Assembly: GCA_023136735.1 (NCBI GenBank)
Contig: JAGLQQ010000102.1
Span: forward strand, 1 to 31,717
Length of the DNA: 31,717 nt
Reading direction: 5' to 3'
From: Candidatus Omnitrophota bacterium
GTDB taxonomy: Bacteria > Omnitrophota > Gorgyraeia > B26-G9
Shown: in pieces, positions 30,415-31,717 of the stretch
How the letters are laid out: every line of letters starts with the position of its first letter
How positions within the stretch are numbered: position 1 is the first letter of the stretch
Program-made: the position numbers and the translations under genes
The notes under the pieces: generated by a model
Databases searched by the model: none
Seen by the model: the letters and a program-made list of their open reading frames with translations, nothing else
Told to the model about the DNA's origin: nothing

Positions 30415-31717
30415 ATGTTTACAATTACTGAAATACTTAAAGCAACAAACGGTAGATTACTCAGCGGTGGGATTAAGCTGTGTTTTAGCGGTATTTCGAC
30501 TAATTCGCGTACTCTGGAAAGAGATGAGCTGTTTATTGCCATAAAGGGAGTGAAATTTGACGGGCATGATTTTCTTGAAAAAGCCCGCCAGAACAAGGCA
30601 GCTGCGCTGCTTTTAAATGAAGACTGGGTTCAGGTTAATGGTGCGTTTCTTGAGAAACTGAATATGCCAGTGATAGCTGTAGAGAATACGGTTATTGCCT
30701 TGGGTAATATCGCTGCATTTCATCGCGGAAAATTTAATATACCTGTTATCGGAGTAACTGGTTCAAATGGGAAGACAACTACTAAAGAAATGATCGCCAA
30801 GATTTTGGGACTACGTTTCAAGGTCCTAAAAAGTGAAGGTTCTTTTAATAATAATATTGGAGTGCCTCTTACTCTTTTAAGGTTGGATTCAAGCTATGAG
30901 GTTGCCGTACTGGAAATGGGGATGAATCACAAAGGAGAGATCAGGTCGCTTTGTTCTATTGCCAGGCCTGATATAGTCTTAATTACGAATGTTGCAAACG
31001 CGCATATGGAATTTTTTGATTCACTTGTTGATGTGGCAAAGGCAAAATGCGAAATATTGGAAAAACTTGTTAGTGGTTCTAAGGCTATTATCAATGCTGA
31101 TTGCAGTATTTTGTACTCACTAGCCAAAGATTATGCGGTAAATGTTATAAGCTTTGGATTAAAAAAAAATAGCTTGTATCGGGGCTCTAATGTTTTGTGT
31201 GATGGCCAGGGAGTAGAGTTTACCCTAAATGAAAAATTTACTTTTAGACTGAATTTGCTTGGAGAGCATAATGTTCATAATGCTTTGGCAGCTATTGCTG
31301 TGGGAAGTTTGTTCGATATAGAACTTGTTGAGATGAGAGATGCCATAAGAGAAGTTAATATCCCCGGTCTTAGGATGCACCAGCTTGAGACTAATGGTAT
31401 AAAAATAATTGCTGATTGCTATAATGCTAATCCTTTATCCACAAAAGCGGCTATTAAAACACTTGCGCAAATAAATGATAGAAAAAGAAAAGTTTTTGTT
31501 TTAGCTGATATGCTTGAGCTGGGTGGTTTGACCAAGAAGTGTCACGAGGATATAGGAGAATATGCGGCTAGCAATTCCATAGATAAGATGATAACTGTTG
31601 GCCCAAGCGCTGCATTTGCTGCAAAAACGGCAGTTATTTGCGGTATGCAAAAGAGCGATGTGTATAATTGCCAAGGAAATGAAGAAGCTTTGAATATTCT
31701 TCAGGATTTGCTTACGC
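30415..31717 (+). CDS. murF: UDP-N-acetylmuramoyl-tripeptide--D-alanyl-D-alanine ligase MurF (cut by window end)
   Basis: At least 434 residues are present and the frame is open at the window edge. The N-terminal domain with ISTNSR and FIAIKGVKFDGHDF is typical of MurF and distinct from MurE. The ATP loop GVTGSNGKTTTKEM lies at 113-126; FNNNIGVPLTLL, EMGMNHKGEI and NVANAHMEFF are MurF hallmarks; and DCYNANPLS is the C-terminal domain motif (DxYNANP). It adds D-Ala-D-Ala to complete the UDP-MurNAc-pentapeptide in the cytoplasm. ATG 30415 has only a weak leader after the ACTGG-rich tract. A complete protein would be about 450-460 residues, so only the tail is missing. Confidence 0.95.
   Translation, partial: MFTITEILKATNGRLLSGGIKLCFSGISTNSRTLERDELFIAIKGVKFDGHDFLEKARQNKAAALLLNEDWVQVNGAFLEKLNMPVIAVENTVIALGNIAAFHRGKFNIPVIGVTGSNGKTTTKEMIAKILGLRFKVLKSEGSFNNNIGVPLTLLRLDSSYEVAVLEMGMNHKGEIRSLCSIARPDIVLITNVANAHMEFFDSLVDVAKAKCEILEKLVSGSKAIINADCSILYSLAKDYAVNVISFGLKKNSLYRGSNVLCDGQGVEFTLNEKFTFRLNLLGEHNVHNALAAIAVGSLFDIELVEMRDAIREVNIPGLRMHQLETNGIKIIADCYNANPLSTKAAIKTLAQINDRKRKVFVLADMLELGGLTKKCHEDIGEYAASNSIDKMITVGPSAAFAAKTAVICGMQKSDVYNCQGNEEALNILQDLLT

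Noticed and set aside
1..31717. CRISPR arrays, tRNA or rRNA genes, insertion sequences
   Set aside because: No regularly spaced repeats of suitable length, no tRNA-like cloverleaf in the gaps, and no transposase or integrase motifs were seen.

Overview
This is an AT-rich bacterial window in which every recognisable gene lies on the + strand and genes are packed with short gaps or overlaps. The set of genes is a DAP-type murE, an O-antigen ligase-like protein, a standard mraZ-rsmH-ftsL-ftsI-murE-murF order, and an extreme expansion of radical SAM (rSAM) enzymes. Together they suggest a Gram-negative-type, probably anaerobic, uncultivated lineage. My best guess is the Omnitrophota or a relative; this is inferred from gene content only.

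Region 1 (about 160-20,390) is the remarkable part. Thirteen rSAM genes sit in about 20 kb. Three are SPASM-type enzymes (161, 2371, 19356). Four are paralogs of the MJ0619/tetraether lipid synthase (Tes)-like family (3345, 4745, 8784, 16454). One is a methylthiotransferase-like protein without a TRAM domain (6250). Five are paralogs of a B12-binding-domain rSAM family (10127, 11688, 13282, 14903, 17794). Two PLP-dependent DegT/DnrJ/EryC1/StrS aminotransferases (1268, 7571) are embedded among them. Twice, a Tes-like gene runs into a B12-rSAM gene through an ATGA stop/start overlap, which looks like a duplicated two-gene module.

Region 2 (20,407-25,027) looks like surface-glycan assembly. It holds a DPM1-like GT2 glycosyltransferase, a third DegT aminotransferase, a rhamnosyltransferase-like GT2, and a membrane O-antigen ligase/polymerase with a C-terminal TPR-like part.

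Region 3 (25,028-end) is the start of the dcw (division and cell wall) cluster. A clear sigma70-type promoter with MraZ-box-like direct repeats precedes mraZ. Then come rsmH, a 126-bp hairpin repeat element, an FtsL-like gene, ftsI/PBP, murE (meso-diaminopimelate type), a short ACTGG-rich repeat tract, and murF, which is cut by the window end.

Working hypothesis (inference): region 1 encodes an undescribed lipid or lipid-linked glycan pathway. In archaea a Tes enzyme joins lipid tails by C-C bonds, and B12-domain rSAM Grs enzymes form rings in the product. Family-level relatives of both appear here in multiple copies and in translationally coupled pairs. Serial C-methylation is the main alternative. 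No CRISPR array, tRNA, rRNA, transposase or integrase was seen, and no gene-free stretch exceeds 300 bases.
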